Origin: Desulfosporosinus sp.
GTDB taxonomy: Bacteria; Bacillota; Desulfitobacteriia; Desulfitobacteriales; Desulfitobacteriaceae
Length of the DNA: 9,476 nt
NCBI GenBank assembly: GCA_003132105.1
Contig: PKWS01000089.1
Location: 1-9,476 of the forward strand
Direction: 5' to 3'
Shown in pieces: positions 1-6,232 of the stretch (the stretch's first letter is position 1; every line of letters begins with the position of its first letter). The position numbers were made by a program, and so were the translations under genes. The notes beneath the pieces are model-generated. The model did not search any database. It saw only the letters and a program-made list of their open reading frames with translations, and had not been told where the DNA came from.

Positions 1-473
1 CGTTTCGGCGGGACTTATACTATCGCTTGAATATAGTTCCTCTTCAACTTACTCCGTTACGCGAGCGAAAAGACGACCTTATGGCCCTGGCTAAAACATT
101 CCAAGATAAGTTCGCACGAGAAGTGGGTCATGAGCTGACACTATCTCCCCAAGTCATGAGGCTTCTCCAGGCCTATGACTGGCCAGGTAACATCCGGGAA
201 TTGCAAAATGTCATAGAACATGCGAGTATAGTGTGTAGCAACGGGTCCATTGAAGTTCATCACTTGCCTGCACACATAATTCCGATCCATGAAGACAAGC
301 AGAGTAATAAGGATAATCCCTTCAATGTAAAGGAGATCGTAGGCAGGGTCGAAAAGGAGTTAATTTTGTCGGCCTTGGCCACTTATAGTAACCGAACAAC
401 CGCTATGAAGGCATTGGGCATTTCGAGACGAGCATTTTATGATAAGTTGCGCAGATATGGTATAGAGGGGTAG
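1..473 (+). CDS. Sigma-54-dependent transcriptional activator, C-terminal part (5' truncated by window)
   Basis: The reading frame is open from the window edge (first full codon at position 3), giving 156 residues before the stop. It opens with FRRDLYYRLNIVPLQLTPLR, the conserved segment following sensor I in bacterial enhancer-binding AAA+ proteins. WPGNIRELQNVIEHA (180-224) is the sensor II/lid region. The last 40 or so residues (VEKELILSALATYSNRTTAM, then GISRRAFYDKLRRYGI) are a Fis-type (HTH_8) DNA-binding helix-turn-helix. Proteins of this family bind upstream enhancers and use ATP hydrolysis to open sigma-54 promoters. The N-terminal sensor, Walker A and GAFTGA parts are missing here. 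A sigma-54 promoter lies 180 bp downstream, so the adjacent DUF362 unit is the natural target (inference). The frame also continues exactly from the truncated activator at the other end of the window. Confidence 0.95.
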   Translation, partial: FRRDLYYRLNIVPLQLTPLRERKDDLMALAKTFQDKFAREVGHELTLSPQVMRLLQAYDWPGNIRELQNVIEHASIVCSNGSIEVHHLPAHIIPIHEDKQSNKDNPFNVKEIVGRVEKELILSALATYSNRTTAMKALGISRRAFYDKLRRYGIEG

Positions 474-573
474 GGCCAGCTGTGAATCGTCGTAGCTAAC
501 ACCAAATAGAGAGATTATTGGTGAATCTAAGTTGTGTGTTTTGTATACTGGAAGATAGATAACAGAACTCAGT

Positions 574-592
574 TTGTATCAATTTTATACAA
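574..592. promoter_or_regulatory. Possible enhancer site (inverted repeat TTGTAT-N7-ATACAA)
   Basis: TTGTAT (574-579) and ATACAA (587-592) form a perfect 6-bp inverted repeat with a 7-nt spacer. A further TTGTATAC copy sits at 541-548. The repeat is centred about 96 bp upstream of the start point predicted for the sigma-54 promoter at 653-668, a usual distance for an activator enhancer site. The region is A+T-rich, so chance is a real alternative. Confidence 0.3.
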
Positions 593-598
593 CTATAT

Positions 599-638
599 AA
601 CCCTCTGGAGGCTGGTTTGCTGGCTCGGAGGGTTTTTT
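599..638 (+). terminator. Intrinsic terminator after the activator gene
   Basis: AACCCTC (599-605) pairs with GAGGGTT (628-634), and the run of T continues to 638. The 22-nt interior is long and only partly self-pairing, so the stem is moderate. It sits about 125 nt after the activator stop and just before the next promoter, which fits termination of the activator transcript. Confidence 0.65.
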
Positions 639-652
639 GTTTTATATACAGT

Positions 653-668
653 TGGCACAACTTTTGCA
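653..668 (+). promoter_or_regulatory. Sigma-54 (-24/-12) promoter of the DUF362 unit
   Basis: TGGCACAACTTTTGCA matches the sigma-54 consensus TGGCACG-N4-TTGCA/T at all but one defined position. The invariant GG (654-655) and GC (666-667) are separated by exactly 10 nt. The expected start point is about 679, giving a leader of about 170 nt before the DUF362 start at 849. Such promoters require an ATP-dependent enhancer-binding activator, and a gene for one ends 180 bp upstream. Confidence 0.88.
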
Positions 669-848
669 ATAGAAGTAGTGGATGAATTCTCTGAATATTG
701 AAAATTGGAAACCGGCCGAAGATTTTCAAGGGATAATTGCGCTTGTAAAATTCCGAAAATTCATACTTCTAAAAATATTCCTTATCCACAGGGATCTAAA
801 TGAAGAATGGGATTATTCCACCAATCCAAAGAAATGAGGGAAATCTTA

Positions 849-2150
849 ATGGCAAAAGCATGCGTATCAATCGTGAAAGTAACCGATGTTTATAAGTCTC
901 TTCAGGAGAGTTTGAGATTAAGTGATGGGCTGGGAGGGTTAAATACTAATGACAGAATCCTAATTAAACCAAACATTGTTAGTTGGGATTTTGACCTGCC
1001 ATTTCCTCCATACGGTGTAGTTACTACAAGCGCTGTGATCGGTGCCCTGGTTCGCATCTTGGCCGAACATGGCTTCAGAGATTTAACCATTGGCGAAGGC
1101 TCCCTACCTAAGCTAAAACCTCAGGGTGAAGTTGTTTATGAGGCTTTGGGATATAAAAAATTGCAGGAGCGATATGGAGTCAAATTAGTGGACTTTAACC
1201 AGGGAGAGTTTGTACCAACTGATTATGGGGATGGGTTTGTACTAGATATAGCCAAACAAGCTTTGGAAGCAGACAAGATTATCAACGTTCCTGTATTAAA
1301 AACCCATAATCAAGCAAAGGTGTCTCTAGGTATCAAAAACCTTAAAGGATGCCTCAGTAAAAAATCTAAACAGTTTTGTCACGGCGTGGGGGACGGAGAA
1401 CTTAGCCTTTCGTTTCCCCGCATCATTGAAAAGTTACCAGTGGCTTTGACCATCATTGATGGTCTTTATACTTTGGAAAAAGGCCCTGGTCCCACTGGGA
1501 AGGCTTTTAGAAAGGATTTGTTGATAGCGTCTCGTGATTCGTTTGCCTGTGACGTGGTGGGGGCTGCCATACTAGGTTATCCAGCAAAAGAGGTAGATCA
1601 TCTGACTAACTATGCCAAAGATCACGGGTACAGCTTGGAAATAGAAGATTACGAAGTAAAAGGGGAAAGTATTGCAGATCATCAGAAATATGTAGAACAT
1701 GATTTTGAGTGGTCAGCAGACAATACCGGTCCGGCTGGTTTTGAAAAACGTGGTATCACCGGGCTCGCGATTCGCAAGTATGATAGTAGCTTGTGCACGG
1801 GCTGTTCGGTGCAATTTAACCCCCTGTTGATCCTTCTCTCTTCCGCTTTTAAAGGGGAGTCTTTCCCGAATGTTGAGGTAGTAAGTGGCAAGCAACAGGT
1901 GGCTTCTACTGGTTTTGATAATTCCATTCTCTTTGGCAAGTGTGCCTGTCACTCAAATAAAAACAATGCCAATATAAAAAAGTCCATCCCACTTTGGGGA
2001 TGCCCGCCTGATCTGAAAAAATTAACAGAAGTATTGGCTGAAGAGGGAATCGACTGTGATTATAACGAGTATCTGCGTTTTCGAAACTACCTGTTTGATC
2101 GATATAAGGGGAAAACGGGTTTCAATCTCGCTGACTGGTCAGTGGAATAG
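849..2150 (+). CDS. DUF362 family protein with C-terminal cysteine cluster
   Basis: This 433-residue soluble protein resembles the DUF362 family, found in many anaerobes and often linked to iron-sulfur chemistry; its biochemical role is not established. Family-like segments are MAKACVSIVKVTD at the N-terminus, RILIKPNIVSWD, VVTTSAVIGALVRIL, IGEGS, and IINVPVLKTHNQAKVSLGIK followed by NLKGCLS. The C-terminal part carries C316-T-G-C319, C365-A-C367-H368 and C385-P, which could hold a metal or Fe-S centre (inference). No signal peptide or membrane segment is evident. I chose ATG 849 because GAGGG (836-840) lies 8 nt upstream and MAK..VSIVKV is the usual family start; upstream in-frame ATGs at 807 and 834 lack a good ribosome binding site. 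It is the first gene behind the sigma-54 promoter at 653-668, and no terminator is visible between it and the CoA-transferase downstream. Confidence 0.8.
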   Translation: MAKACVSIVKVTDVYKSLQESLRLSDGLGGLNTNDRILIKPNIVSWDFDLPFPPYGVVTTSAVIGALVRILAEHGFRDLTIGEGSLPKLKPQGEVVYEALGYKKLQERYGVKLVDFNQGEFVPTDYGDGFVLDIAKQALEADKIINVPVLKTHNQAKVSLGIKNLKGCLSKKSKQFCHGVGDGELSLSFPRIIEKLPVALTIIDGLYTLEKGPGPTGKAFRKDLLIASRDSFACDVVGAAILGYPAKEVDHLTNYAKDHGYSLEIEDYEVKGESIADHQKYVEHDFEWSADNTGPAGFEKRGITGLAIRKYDSSLCTGCSVQFNPLLILLSSAFKGESFPNVEVVSGKQQVASTGFDNSILFGKCACHSNKNNANIKKSIPLWGCPPDLKKLTEVLAEEGIDCDYNEYLRFRNYLFDRYKGKTGFNLADWSVE

Positions 2151-2407
2151 GCTTAGCTTATAAGAGGGTGTAGGAATAGAAAAGATGGAGTTCAATAGAG
2201 ATCAGGAGCATCCCGGTAATCAATTGAAAATATTCTTAGAAAAAGGGAGGGAGAACCGCCTTGCACTATACTAGGTGTCAGCTGACGGCGACCCTCTAGA
2301 AAGTGTACAATCGGTACTCCCAAATGAATCATATTCAAAAACGATGGAGAATGCAAGTCTCAGAGAATGAGTGAGATAGTCCTAATTACCGAGGGAGGAA
2401 AATTTCG
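2151..2407 (+). other. Intergenic leader with small inverted repeats, no recognised RNA family
   Basis: This 257-nt gap separates the DUF362 and CoA-transferase genes. It has no U-tailed terminator and no clear sigma-A or sigma-54 promoter. Visible structure consists of GTCAGCTGAC (2277-2286, a perfect 10-bp palindrome), TGAAT-CAT-ATTCA (2325-2337) and GAGA/TCTC near 2347-2361. I do not recognise a riboswitch consensus. The gap may be a read-through spacer within one operon, an operator region, or an unrecognised leader RNA. Confidence 0.4.
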
Positions 2408-3733
2408 ATGACCAAATGGGTAGAAGAATACCAAAGTAAGCTCGTATCCGCTGAGAAAGCGGTGAGCACTGTTAAGAACGGGGATTGGATCCAGTATACA
2501 TTTGGGGTAAACACTGTACCGGTCCTGGACGCTGCCTTCGCTAAGCGTATTCCTGAACTTAACGATATTATAATAGTAAACGGGGTTTCGACGCGTCCTC
2601 ACGCTGTGCATTATGCAGATCCCACTGGAGCGCATAGTACATGGAATTCTACTCACCTGACTGGCCTTGACCGTATGTATGGGAAAACAAGGAAAGTTTT
2701 CTATACTCCGATGAAGTACTCTGAGGCCCCTCGCTATGTCCGCACAAACCGGGACTGTCGAATCCTGATGGTTCAAGTCGCTCCTATGGACAAACACGGG
2801 TATTTCAATCTTGGACCGACGGCTTCCCATTTCCGTGCCGCTTTGGAAGTTGCCGAAATAGTTATCGTTGAGGTTAATGAGGACATGCCTTATGCCCACG
2901 GTGGGTACGATAATAATTTTCATGTGTCCGAAGTGACTTACATAGTCGAAGGCGGACATACTGGCATGCCACAAATTGCTAATGAAGAGCCAGAGGAAGA
3001 AGATCATGCAATTGCGAAGCTTGTGCTCGCGGAACTCAGAGATGGAGATTGTCTGCAACTTGGAATAGGCTCGTTGCCAAATTGCTTGGGGCAGTTGATT
3101 GCTAAGTCCGATTTAAAAGATCTAGGGATTCATACGGAGATGCTGTGTGATAGTATCGTGAATTTGGCAGAAGCCGGAAAAATTACTGGCAGGAATAAGC
3201 AAATCGATATCGGACGGATGGTTTATACCTTCGCCGCTGGAACCCAAAAACTCTATGACTTTATTGATAATAACCCCGAATGCGCGATCTACCCTGTGGA
3301 CTATACCAATGATCGAGGGATAGGCTGTATGAATGATAATGTTGTATCCATTAATGGTGCAGTCGAAATCGATCTTACTGGGCAAGTATGTTCGGAATCG
3401 AAAGGGTCTAAAATGATCAGTGGAGCAGGGGGACAATTAGATTTCGTAGATATAGCTTATAATTCCAAGGGTGGTAGAAGTTTTATTTGTATGCCTTCAA
3501 CCCATACCGACTCGAAAGGGAAAAAACATTCCCGCATTAGACCCCTGCTAACGTTGGGCGCGGTGGTTACGGATACCCGTTCTACGGTTCAATATGTTGT
3601 GACAGAGTATGGAATGGTCTATATAAAAGGGTTGACAGTATGGCAACGAGCGGAGAAGCTAATCAGCATCGCTCATCCCGATTTCCGGGAAGAATTGACC
3701 CAAGAAGCTAAAAAATTAGACCTTTTACGGTAA
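2408..3733 (+). CDS. Acetyl-CoA hydrolase/transferase family CoA-transferase (butyryl-CoA or 4-hydroxybutyrate type)
   Basis: This 441-residue enzyme has the full length and motifs of the 4-hydroxybutyrate/butyryl-CoA:acetate CoA-transferase group. These enzymes move CoA between an acyl-CoA and a free carboxylate through a glutamyl-CoA thioester. The N-terminal domain contains VQVAPMDKHGYFNLG and ASHFRAALEVA. The C-terminal domain carries GIGSLPNCLG (from residue 219), IHTEML with the expected catalytic glutamate at E244, SGAGGQLDFV (338-347) and VVTEYGMVYIKGL. The closing segment IAHPDFREEL is also typical. The ATG at 2408 is supported by GGAGG (2394-2398), 9 nt upstream. It follows the DUF362 gene after 257 nt without a visible terminator, so both may be read from the sigma-54 promoter at 653-668. 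The actual acyl substrate cannot be set from motifs; other acids of the family remain possible. Confidence 0.88.
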   Translation: MTKWVEEYQSKLVSAEKAVSTVKNGDWIQYTFGVNTVPVLDAAFAKRIPELNDIIIVNGVSTRPHAVHYADPTGAHSTWNSTHLTGLDRMYGKTRKVFYTPMKYSEAPRYVRTNRDCRILMVQVAPMDKHGYFNLGPTASHFRAALEVAEIVIVEVNEDMPYAHGGYDNNFHVSEVTYIVEGGHTGMPQIANEEPEEEDHAIAKLVLAELRDGDCLQLGIGSLPNCLGQLIAKSDLKDLGIHTEMLCDSIVNLAEAGKITGRNKQIDIGRMVYTFAAGTQKLYDFIDNNPECAIYPVDYTNDRGIGCMNDNVVSINGAVEIDLTGQVCSESKGSKMISGAGGQLDFVDIAYNSKGGRSFICMPSTHTDSKGKKHSRIRPLLTLGAVVTDTRSTVQYVVTEYGMVYIKGLTVWQRAEKLISIAHPDFREELTQEAKKLDLLR

Positions 3734-3767
3734 AAGAATTAACAGGAATAAGTAAGAACATACACAC

Positions 3768-3808
3768 AAAAAGGTTATCGTCATTTGCTTAATAGACATA
3801 GCCTTTTT
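3768..3808 (+). terminator. Intrinsic terminator after the CoA-transferase
   Basis: AAAAAGGTTAT (3768-3778) pairs with ATAGCCTTTTT (3798-3808) as an 11-bp stem with one G-U pair and a 19-nt loop. The stem ends in T5 and more T residues follow. The A/T tracts on both sides could let it work in either direction. It lies 35 nt after the CoA-transferase stop and ends the first transcription unit. Confidence 0.75.
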
Positions 3809-3826
3809 GGATTTTGTGACTACATA

Positions 3827-3855
3827 TTGTTCATAAAATATCTTATATGTATGAT
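3827..3855 (+). promoter_or_regulatory. Sigma-A-type promoter of the chemoreceptor gene
   Basis: TTGTTC (3827-3832) and TATGAT (3850-3855) are separated by the optimal 17 nt, and each box is close to the vegetative consensus. The promoter sits after the preceding terminator and about 90 nt ahead of the chemoreceptor start, so that gene appears to be its own unit, independent of the sigma-54 units on either side. Confidence 0.65.
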
Positions 3856-3946
3856 ATAGTTAACTGGGTAGAAAAAGAGGGGTGTAACAAAACTTATTTA
3901 TCAGTTTGTTAAAGGAAAGGCCAATTTTATTGAAAGAGGTATGACT

Positions 3947-4804
3947 ATGAAAAACAATGAAGGATTAACAGACATCAGCGATGATCAATTTTTCGAAGTC
4001 ATTGGAGAAATGGCGTCCTTATTTCATAAGGTGATACCGATAGAGAATACAATTGCAGTAACTGATAAAGAGAAGTTTAAACACTACTTTATGGGTGAAG
4101 AGGCTGTGGCTACAGTATCTGAATTGGTTGGGAAACCTTTCCCCAATGCAGGAAATATTCCCATCGTACTACAAACAGGTAATCAACTAATTGGCATCAT
4201 ACCTAAAGAGGTCTATGGCGTAGCATTTAAATCTTCAACTATTCCTTTAAAGAATTATGAAGGCAATATTATAGGAACCTTAACTCTTGCACTAAGCTTA
4301 AAAAATCAAGATGCTTTACAAGAAGCAATTGAAAATATTTCATCTTCAACAGAACAACTTACTGCTACTACAGACGAAATATCATCCTCGGCGGTGCAAC
4401 TGGCCAATAATGTATCAGAGGTTTTAGGTGAAACTCAAGAGATAGTACAACTGATCGCACAAACCAATCATATATTGGATTTTATTAATCATGTAGCCAA
4501 AAATTCAAGACTCCTAGGACTGAATGCTGCGATTGAGGCGGCAAGAGCAGGTGAAGTCGGGAGAGGTTTTGCTGTTGTAGCGGATGAAATCCGCAAAATG
4601 GCTGAAAATAGTGCGAAATCAGTCGATGATACCAAAAAGCTTATTTCTTCCATTAATAATAAAGTTGATCATCTCTTGAAAAAGATTGAAGAAGTATCGG
4701 ATGTTTCCTTAACACAGGCAGCAGCAACTCAGGAAATCGCCGCCTGTCTTCAGAATCTTGAATCAAGTACGCAAATTGTGCTAAAAGTATCTAAAATTAT
4801 ATGA
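3947..4804 (+). CDS. Soluble methyl-accepting chemotaxis-type receptor
   Basis: This 285-residue protein has the signature hairpin tip of chemoreceptors, LGLNAAIEAARAGEVGRGFA (residues 190-209), followed by VVADEIRKMAENSAKSVDDT. Coiled-coil arms run from about residue 115 to the tip and from the tip to the C-terminus, a short signalling hairpin. No transmembrane segment or HAMP domain is present, so it should be cytoplasmic. The first 110 or so residues form a small alpha/beta sensor-like region (AVTDKEKFKHYF, IPKEVYGVAF, NYEGNIIGTLTLALS) resembling modules in other clostridial receptors; its ligand is unknown. It would signal to CheA/CheW, genes for which are not in this window. I prefer ATG 3947 because AGAGG (3935-3939) is 7 nt upstream; the ATG at 3941 is too close. 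The gene looks more A+T-rich than its neighbours. Confidence 0.9.
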   Translation: MKNNEGLTDISDDQFFEVIGEMASLFHKVIPIENTIAVTDKEKFKHYFMGEEAVATVSELVGKPFPNAGNIPIVLQTGNQLIGIIPKEVYGVAFKSSTIPLKNYEGNIIGTLTLALSLKNQDALQEAIENISSSTEQLTATTDEISSSAVQLANNVSEVLGETQEIVQLIAQTNHILDFINHVAKNSRLLGLNAAIEAARAGEVGRGFAVVADEIRKMAENSAKSVDDTKKLISSINNKVDHLLKKIEEVSDVSLTQAAATQEIAACLQNLESSTQIVLKVSKII

Positions 4805-4881
4805 TGTATTTGCGCTAAAGGGACTGTAATAAAGCCTGTTAAGCAATTTTTAAACCCCCTAGTACACATGTAAATATTATA

Positions 4882-4930
4882 AAAAAAGCAGAGCCTTTCA
4901 CCATATATGAGTGAAAGGCTCTGCTTTTTT
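4882..4930. terminator. Strong bidirectional intrinsic terminator
   Basis: A perfect 20-bp stem pairs 4882-4901 with 4911-4930 around a 9-nt loop. Its core is GCAGAGCCTTTCAC against GTGAAAGGCTCTGC, flanked by A6 on the left and T6 on the right. The symmetry means it can stop transcription from either side. It lies 78 nt after the chemoreceptor stop. Confidence 0.93.
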
Positions 4931-5151
4931 GGGAAAGGTACCACCATCATAACAAAGAATCACGAAGCCCACAAATTTGTCTAGGACTTGTGGTATGCCC
5001 CTTATCATATTCAAAGGAAGTATTAATTAAAAAGGGGGATATTCTTAGCTACTTATAATTTACAGAGTATGGTTATTGAAGATCCTAAACTCGTATGATA
5101 TGTAAACAATGTGTATAGTTTTAAAACATGGGATAATTTCAGCGAACTCTA

Positions 5152-5189
5152 AACTATGAGTCGGGACGTTCTGCGTTTAACGCATAGTT
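5152..5189. promoter_or_regulatory. Nested inverted repeats, candidate enhancer site for the sigma-54 promoter
   Basis: TGCGTT-T-AACGCA (5172-5184) is a perfect 13-bp palindrome. It overlaps a wider inverted repeat made of AACTATG (5152-5158) and CATAGTT (5183-5189). A related ATAGTTT lies at 5115-5121. The palindrome is centred about 156 bp upstream of the start point expected for the sigma-54 promoter at 5308-5323, within the usual range for activator binding. The binding protein is unknown; the PAS-type activator at the window end is one candidate. Confidence 0.45.
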
Positions 5190-5307
5190 GCAAATGTATT
5201 AAAATCGTCGACAACATTACATTACTCGTAAGAAATACACGGTTACGCCTCGTCGCAATTGTAGGAGTTAAGAATCTGAAGTTCTTGGATAATCGTTCAT
5301 AGAGATG

Positions 5308-5323
5308 TGGCGCGGTTCTTGCA
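5308..5323 (+). promoter_or_regulatory. Sigma-54 (-24/-12) promoter of the hydratase/synthetase operon
   Basis: TGGCGCGGTTCTTGCA matches TGGCACG-N4-TTGCA at every defined position except one (G for A in the -24 box). GG (5309-5310) and GC (5321-5322) are exactly 10 nt apart. The expected start is near 5334, about 70 nt ahead of the first gene of the operon. No competing sigma-A promoter is obvious in the vicinity. Confidence 0.88.
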
Positions 5324-5327
5324 AGTG

Positions 5328-5347
5328 CCTTTACAAAAGGGTTTTTT
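5328..5347 (+). terminator. Small terminator-like hairpin overlapping the sigma-54 start point
   Basis: CCTTT (5328-5332) and AAAGG (5336-5340) form a 5-bp stem with a 3-nt loop, followed by G and T6. The predicted start point (about 5334) lies inside it. Transcripts begun there would lack the left arm, whereas read-through RNA from upstream would contain the whole hairpin. The stem is short, so the call is weak. Confidence 0.3.
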
Positions 5348-5402
5348 ATTGAAAGAAAGACGGACAGAAGATTGAGCTGTAGGGAGAGAAAGGTGGCGTC
5401 GT

Positions 5403-5801
5403 ATGTTTGGGAAAGAAGCAATTGGTCGGGAGAGTGAGCCTGTATTAATAAGAATAAGACCAGAGGAAGTACGAAGGTTTACCGATGCCACGGGGACTCC
5501 GTTTAATGATCGAGTGCCCCCAACGTTTGTAGTAACTTTGAAGCAGTCTGGAATTCCTGGAGTTGAATTGCCTATTCCTGGTATGATCCACGGAGAACAG
5601 AAATTTACTTATCATCGACAACTCTATGTAGGGGATGCTCTTATGTGCAAGAGGTGTATTAAGGATGTTTATGAACGCTTCGGAAAGCTGGGGAAAATGA
5701 CGTTTGTAGTTTTCGAGACGACAGGTTGTGATTTGGCTGGCGAATTAGTGTTTTCAAGCAGCGCGACGTTGATTGCGCCGTCAAAGGGGGAAGATAGGTG
5801 A
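5403..5801 (+). CDS. MaoC-like hydratase subunit, N-terminal/FAS1-like dehydratase type
   Basis: This 132-residue hot-dog fold protein resembles the MaoC_dehydrat_N (FAS1-like dehydratase) family. It has RPEEVRRFTDATGTPF near the start, the short proline-containing VPPTFVVT segment, and MIHGEQKFTYHRQLYVGD, the strand region typical of these subunits. It lacks the D-x4-H hydratase dyad that its downstream partner has. In known two-subunit enzymes of this kind, one chain supplies the catalytic residues and the other shapes the acyl pocket, so a heteromeric enoyl-CoA hydratase/3-hydroxyacyl-CoA dehydratase is the likely product (inference). AGGTGG (5391-5396), 6 nt before the ATG, supports the start. 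Its stop overlaps the next start by 4 nt, implying translational coupling. It is the first gene behind the sigma-54 promoter at 5308-5323. Confidence 0.85.
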   Translation: MFGKEAIGRESEPVLIRIRPEEVRRFTDATGTPFNDRVPPTFVVTLKQSGIPGVELPIPGMIHGEQKFTYHRQLYVGDALMCKRCIKDVYERFGKLGKMTFVVFETTGCDLAGELVFSSSATLIAPSKGEDR

Positions 5802-6202
5802 AAAATCTCCTAGATTATAAAATTTCCGATAGACTTCCTGAGAAGGAATGGGTTCCCACACACGCGCAAGTGCGTCAGTATGCTGAGGCTTCAGGAGATT
5901 TTAATCCCATTCATCTTGATGATACCTATGCGCGCCAAGCTGGCTTGGGGGGAGTGATTGCCCATGGCATGCTAACCATGGCTCAAATGGCAGCTGCGCT
6001 TACAAATTGGATCGGTGAAGAGGGGAGAATCAGCAAGCTTGAAGTGCGCTTCGAACATATGGTTCGTCCGGGGGATAAGATCAAGTTCTCAGGTTTTATT
6101 AGAGAACGGTCGGAAAACACTTTGAAATGTGATATAGAAGCATTGAACGACAAAACGCAGAGAGTCATGTCGGGAGTGGTTCAGATAGACGTACTTGAAT
6201 AA
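5798..6202 (+). CDS. MaoC-like (R)-specific enoyl-CoA hydratase, catalytic subunit
   Basis: This 134-residue single hot-dog protein carries the hydratase 2 motif ASGDFNPIHLDD (residues 31-42), with the expected catalytic dyad D34 and H39. The helix region GGVIAHGMLTMAQMA follows. FEHMVRPGDKIKFSG near residues 84-98 is the usual second conserved strand. The length is close to that of PhaJ-type (R)-enoyl-CoA hydratases. It would hydrate a trans-2-enoyl-CoA or dehydrate a 3-hydroxyacyl-CoA in the cytoplasm, probably together with the non-catalytic subunit upstream. The GTG start at 5798 overlaps the preceding TGA and has AAGGGGG (5784-5790) 7 nt upstream. Itaconyl- or mesaconyl-CoA hydratases belong to the same superfamily, so a branched or dicarboxylic acyl group is possible; the sequence does not decide. 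Confidence 0.9.
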   Translation: MKNLLDYKISDRLPEKEWVPTHAQVRQYAEASGDFNPIHLDDTYARQAGLGGVIAHGMLTMAQMAAALTNWIGEEGRISKLEVRFEHMVRPGDKIKFSGFIRERSENTLKCDIEALNDKTQRVMSGVVQIDVLE

Positions 6203-6232
6203 CGTTAATTGAAGAGGGGAGAGATTTGAACC

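Larger units (their letters stand above)
4931..5402. other. Gene-free control region ahead of the hydratase/synthetase operon
   Basis: I find no convincing gene between the terminator at 4882-4930 and the start at 5403. The only supported content is the cluster of inverted repeats at 5152-5189, the sigma-54 promoter at 5308-5323, a small terminator-like hairpin at 5328-5347 and the ribosome binding site of the next gene. The segment 4931-5110 shows nothing I can name. The length is greater than an ordinary promoter needs, which fits an enhancer-dependent promoter. Confidence 0.6.

Noticed and set aside
807..848. Longer start for the DUF362 gene at ATG 807
   Set aside because: There is no good ribosome binding site before it. 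ATG 849 has GAGGG at 8 nt and gives the usual family N-terminus.
2250..2264. Possible sigma-54 promoter before the CoA-transferase (GG...TTGCAC)
   Set aside because: The GG to GC spacing is 11 rather than 10 nt and there is no TGGCA-like -24 box.
2360..3058. Long open frame on the - strand opposite the CoA-transferase
   Set aside because: It lies antisense to a gene with a complete set of family motifs, and its translation has no recognisable domain.
5156..5302. Short + strand frame of 48 codons in the gap before the hydratase operon
   Set aside because: It has no ribosome binding site, overlaps the candidate enhancer palindrome, resembles no family I know, and a stop lies just upstream of its ATG.
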